35,037 nt of DNA from Brachionus koreanus (taxonomy: Eukaryota > Rotifera > Eurotatoria > Ploima > Brachionidae): the NCBI GenBank assembly GCA_016987375.1, contig PJRA01000506.1, positions 651,011-686,047 of the forward strand, read 5' to 3'. The notes under the pieces are model-generated. The model worked only from the letters and a program-made list of their open reading frames with translations. It did not search any database and was not told the DNA's origin. A program made the position numbers and the translations under genes. The stretch's first letter is position 1; each line of letters opens with the position of its first letter. This document shows positions 31,852 to 35,037 of this stretch, one piece after another.

Positions 31852-33313
31852 GTTTTTTTAAATAAGTGCATGATTAAAATTTGATTCAAGAAGGTCTAAT
31901 ATTTACTTTTGATAATATACTTTTTTACTTATGGTTTTATCGTTAACTAAAGTTTGATCTTATTTTTATTTTATTTGACTTGATTTTATTAAATTTGAAA
32001 AAAAAATCAGTTACTTTTAAATTATTAAAAGGTTGCTTAAATAAAGAGGCTATTATCTAAATTATCAATAAGTCTCGACAATATCTCAATATTTTTAAAT
32101 ATTTTTTAAAGAAAAAATTTATTTTTAAGAATTCTTAAAAGGAAAATCAACTTTTTTGGTTTTTGTTTTTTTTTTTATTAAAGATTCTTAAAAATTTTTA
32201 AATTTAGAATTTCTTATAGAATTTAATTAAAATTGAAAAAAATTTCTTACTTTAAATAAAATTAATTTCAACGAAATCTAAAACTCTAGTTCATTTTGAA
32301 TGTCATTATCTTATTTTTCAGAGAAAATAAAATTAATTTTCAACTATAATAATTCATATACAAATAATAATTTAATAAAATTTAAAAAAAAAGATTCATG
32401 ATTCTTTGACATGCAAAAATATACTAAATTATTTTGTAATTTAAAATGGCAAAGTCAACTTTTTGATCGAATTTCATTTTTCAACAATAATCAAAACATT
32501 CTAAATGCGCAATTAGATTTCATGGAAGATTTTTGAATTTGTGCAACAATTCAAAGCTTTACTTTTAGACTTTTGAAAATAGATTGTAATTTCTAGAATA
32601 TGCATTGAAATTTGATTGCGCATTTAAAATTTTTGAAACATTTTTGAAAAATAAAATTTGATCAAAAATTTTTCTTTGCCTTAAAAATTAATTTTTCTTT
32701 ATTCATGAATTTACTCATTTTCTTTTAGGCATAATTTTTTAGAAAATAGCTTTTTTCTTATTTTTGTGAAAATAAGTAAAATTAATTTAAAAATTAAAAC
32801 TTATTAATTAAAATAAATATTTTGGGCTAAATTAATATATTATTTGAAATATTCTCGTGTTCAAATATAGATTGGTGGTATCAAAGCTTGAGAGCAACTC
32901 TTTGAAAAAAATTTTAATTTTTAATGGTATGTACAAAATTAAAGAGGAAGTAGACAAGTGCAATTAAAGCAATTAATATAAAGTTCGGGGAAGAGTATGA
33001 TTTTTTATTTAATAATGAATTAAAATTCACAAATTAAACAAATTTGGTTTAATAATTTAAAAGTCTGAAGCTAAAGAAATTTAAATTTGAAATTATGTAA
33101 TCCAAACAAAAAAAAAATTAAAAAAAACCTAATTAAAGGTATCCATGTTCATTGATAAACCTTTAGACAAGCTTTTGAGAAAAAAAAAACTTGATTTTTA
33201 ATGCTTAAGAAACTTTAAATAATGTTTTTAATTTTTTTTCCATAAAAAGTAGCTATAGTTTCAAGAATTTCAAAGTCAAATTTTCTTGTTTGCTTTTATT
33301 TGTTAAACACAGT
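31852..33313. other. Gene-free stretch containing a palindromic element
   Basis: AT-rich and without convincing ORFs. It contains the inverted-repeat element at 32437-32690. The rest shows nothing that can be supported. Confidence 0.35.
32437..32690. mobile_element. Inverted-repeat element with arms of about 85 bp (MITE-like)
   Basis: The left arm 32437-32522 and right arm 32605-32689 are imperfect reverse complements. Shared landmarks in order from the ends inward are G-G-C-A-A-A-G, TTTTTGATC, T-T-C-A-T/T-T-T-A-T then TTTTTC, AAATGCGCAAT and A-T-T-T-C-A. The central region is about 80 bp. The structure fits a non-autonomous DNA transposon folding into a long hairpin. No coding capacity. Confidence 0.6.
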
Positions 33314-33582
33314 ATGAATCAAATAAATTCAAATTTAAAATGCCCAAAAATCATAAATCGAAATATAGAACTTAGACCAAATAATTTATTCACTGAAACA
33401 AACATTAATCAAGGTAATTTATTGCGAATGTAGGATATCTATTATTAATTTAAATTTTAGAACCGATAATGACAAACTCAAAATTAAATAAAAAAAAGCC
33501 CTACAAATCTTACGGTCCTTCGAAATCTTATGGAAAAGTAGTTTTGACAGAATTAAGCCAAATGCCCGTTAAACTTATCTAA
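33314..33582 (+). CDS. Small two-exon gene encoding a 73-residue unknown protein
   Basis: Exon 1 (33314-33413) starts with ATG after ACACAGT. Exon 2 (33461-33582) ends with TAA. The 47-bp intron 33414-33460 has GTAATT and TTTTAG ends and matches the short introns elsewhere in the window. It joins the exons in phase 1 to give 73 residues. The product is basic and hydrophilic, with no signal peptide or membrane segment. Notable is a K-K-K-P-Y-K-S-Y-G-P-S-K-S-Y-G-K segment with paired K-S-Y-G motifs. AATAAA at 33600-33605, 18 bp after the stop, supports a real 3' end. I do not recognise the family. Each exon is too short to stand out as an ORF alone. Confidence 0.6.
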
Positions 33583-34460
33583 TATATATGATTTTTATAA
33601 ATAAATAAATCTACTAATTGATTTCTTTTTATCTTTATATTACAACAATTATTGAATTTTTGTCAATTGAATTTAAAAAACAAGTTCTTAAATAGGTTCT
33701 TTTTTAAATGTACGAAATAGGCAATTTTTACCTTTTTAGCAAGAGGAAAAATATGAAAAATGTAAATAACGCTTAAGGCTTTTAAATTACATTTTTATTT
33801 TATATTTTGACTGAGCTTTTGTTTATTAAATAGGATTAATTGAGTTATAAGTTAAACATAAAAATAAAAAACAAATAAACTGATGTATTTAATTAAAAAA
33901 ATTCAAATATTTTTTAAAAGTTCACACAACTCCAGATCTTAATATCTCCCATTCTTTGACCAACTTTTAGAATCAGTAATGCATAAATTACATTACAATC
34001 ATTATCATTTGCATTAAGATTGTTCTATGATAGTCTATTTATATTTTAGCTTACATTTGATACTTCTTTTATTTACAATCTAGATAAAATTTCATCTAAT
34101 CAGTATATTTCTATGAAATTGATTAAAGAATAAATGATCTACTTGAAAAGTATATCATATAATTTAATTATCGTTTAATTTAAATTAATTAAAAAAGATT
34201 TTAAAACTTGGATTTGAATATCAAAAAGTATGAATATTTCGAATCGCTTTTTTAGTGTAGCTGTTATTAAGCTTTCGAAAAATTTTAAATTTTGAAAAAA
34301 AATTTAATTTTGGCGTTGATTAAACATCAAATTAAATGAAATTTATGTATAAGATTTAGTAGATTTCTCAAACAGCAGACAATACTCTCTTCTTTTAGCA
34401 AATGATTTGGTTACTTTTTATTTTTGATATGAAAGAAAATCTCGAAAATATGATTAATTA
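33583..34460. other. Intergenic region
   Basis: It starts with the probable poly(A) signal (AATAAA, 33600-33605) of the small two-exon gene. The remaining sequence is AT-rich with no ORF, repeat or structured motif that I can support. Confidence 0.35.
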
Positions 34461-34784
34461 TCATTTAAAATAAGCTGAACAATTGCTTTTCAAATAGAAA
34501 TTTTCTTTTGAAAAATTTTTATTTTTTTTTGCTTCTCCCCATTTCATTCCCAGTTGGGTGAGCTTTTTCATGATCGATGACCTCCATGTTACTGCTGGTC
34601 TTCGTACCTTACGTCGCCCTTGTGGTGTCCATTGAAGGGCCTTTTTTGGTTTTCTTTTTCCTCTCATTCTAAGTATATGTCCAAGCAATCGCAATCTTTT
34701 GTTCTTAATGTTTTTCTTAATGCATTGACTTAATGGCTCTTGAAAATCATGCAATATAATTTTTGTAAAAAAACTAAGATTCAA
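34461..34784 (-). pseudogene. 3' end of a non-LTR retrotransposon reverse-transcriptase ORF
   Basis: The minus-strand frame has a segment at about 34515-34720 reading K-R-L-R-L-L-G-H-I-L-R-M-R, K-A-L-Q-W-T-P-Q-G-R-R-K-V-R-R-P, T-W-R and L-G-M-K-W-G-E-A. This is the conserved C-terminal tail of many LINE ORF2 proteins (L-G-H-(V/I)-x-R-M ... W ... G-x-R-x-x-G-R-P ... T-W-x-R ... W-x-x-A). The upstream polymerase domain is absent within reach, so this is a 5'-truncated copy, as usual for LINEs. The downstream residues lose similarity. No autonomous element is present. Confidence 0.75.
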
Positions 34785-35037
34785 AATGAATTAAATTTAA
34801 ACAATACGCAAAATAAGACTTTTAGACTTTTTTTAAAAAAATCATTTACTCTTAAACCTTACATATTTAAAGTTAAGATAAATTTTACTGTCAGATAAAT
34901 ACACTGAAAACTTAAATTTTTTAATTAGATTTAGTTTTATTTTAACACTCAAAAACCGGATGACTTTTTTGACCCTTTTATTTAAATCTTTTTTAATACT
35001 TTTTTCAATGAAAATAAAATTATTTTATAGAAAAAAT
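34785..35037. other. Window end, nothing recognised
   Basis: AT-rich sequence without ORFs or repeats that I can identify. If the LINE fragment extends, its 5' part on the minus strand would lie here, but no further reverse-transcriptase motif is visible. Confidence 0.35.

Overview
This window is nuclear DNA from an animal. It is very AT-rich (by eye three quarters or more A+T). Its genes are split by short GT-AG introns, mostly 47-65 bp, and several products belong to animal-conserved families. LRRC43, a family associated with motile cilia, argues against nematodes. Small size, compact genes and extreme AT content suggest a small lophotrochozoan such as a monogonont rotifer (Brachionus-like); this is an inference, and flatworms or other small spiralians are not excluded. 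One assembly gap (107 N) lies at 10145-10251.

Layout. 1-1160: repeat fragments (a LINE 3'-end-like piece and a small terminal-inverted-repeat element). 1162-2835 (+): an unrecognised protein with an N-terminal coiled coil. 3829-6180 (-): a secreted LRR protein with a signal peptide and a PAN/apple-like cysteine region, interrupted by one in-frame TAA. 7633-10544 (+): a TMEM184/OST-alpha family membrane protein in six exons; its last intron holds a perfect 235-bp inverted repeat, a LINE-end repeat and the gap. 11331-12512 (+): LRRC58, one exon. 13150-15860: gene-poor, with a doubly broken ORF, a palindromic element, an RT scrap and a possible orphan exon. 16231-22570 (+): a complete 15-exon WASHC4 (SWIP), about 1131 residues. 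24819-26613 (+): LRRC43 in five exons. 29139-30128 (-): a small heat shock protein-like protein with three alpha-crystallin-like domains. 30129-35037: mostly empty, with a frameshifted ORF fragment, a palindromic element, a newly assembled two-exon gene for 73 residues (33314-33582) and the 3' end of a non-LTR retrotransposon ORF.

The genes do not form a pathway. WASHC4 (endosomal actin) and TMEM184 (endomembrane/plasma membrane) both concern membrane traffic, and LRRC43 concerns cilia, but their adjacency looks incidental. Nothing here is clearly a new multi-gene system. The most distinctive items are the three-domain alpha-crystallin protein, the perfect long inverted repeat inside the TMEM184 intron with a diverged relative in a WASHC4 intron, the PAN-LRR gene broken by a micro-duplication, and the small unannotated spliced gene near 33.4 kb. 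Splice sites were set by hand from reading frame, GT/AG and similarity to family members recalled from memory; no searches were run.
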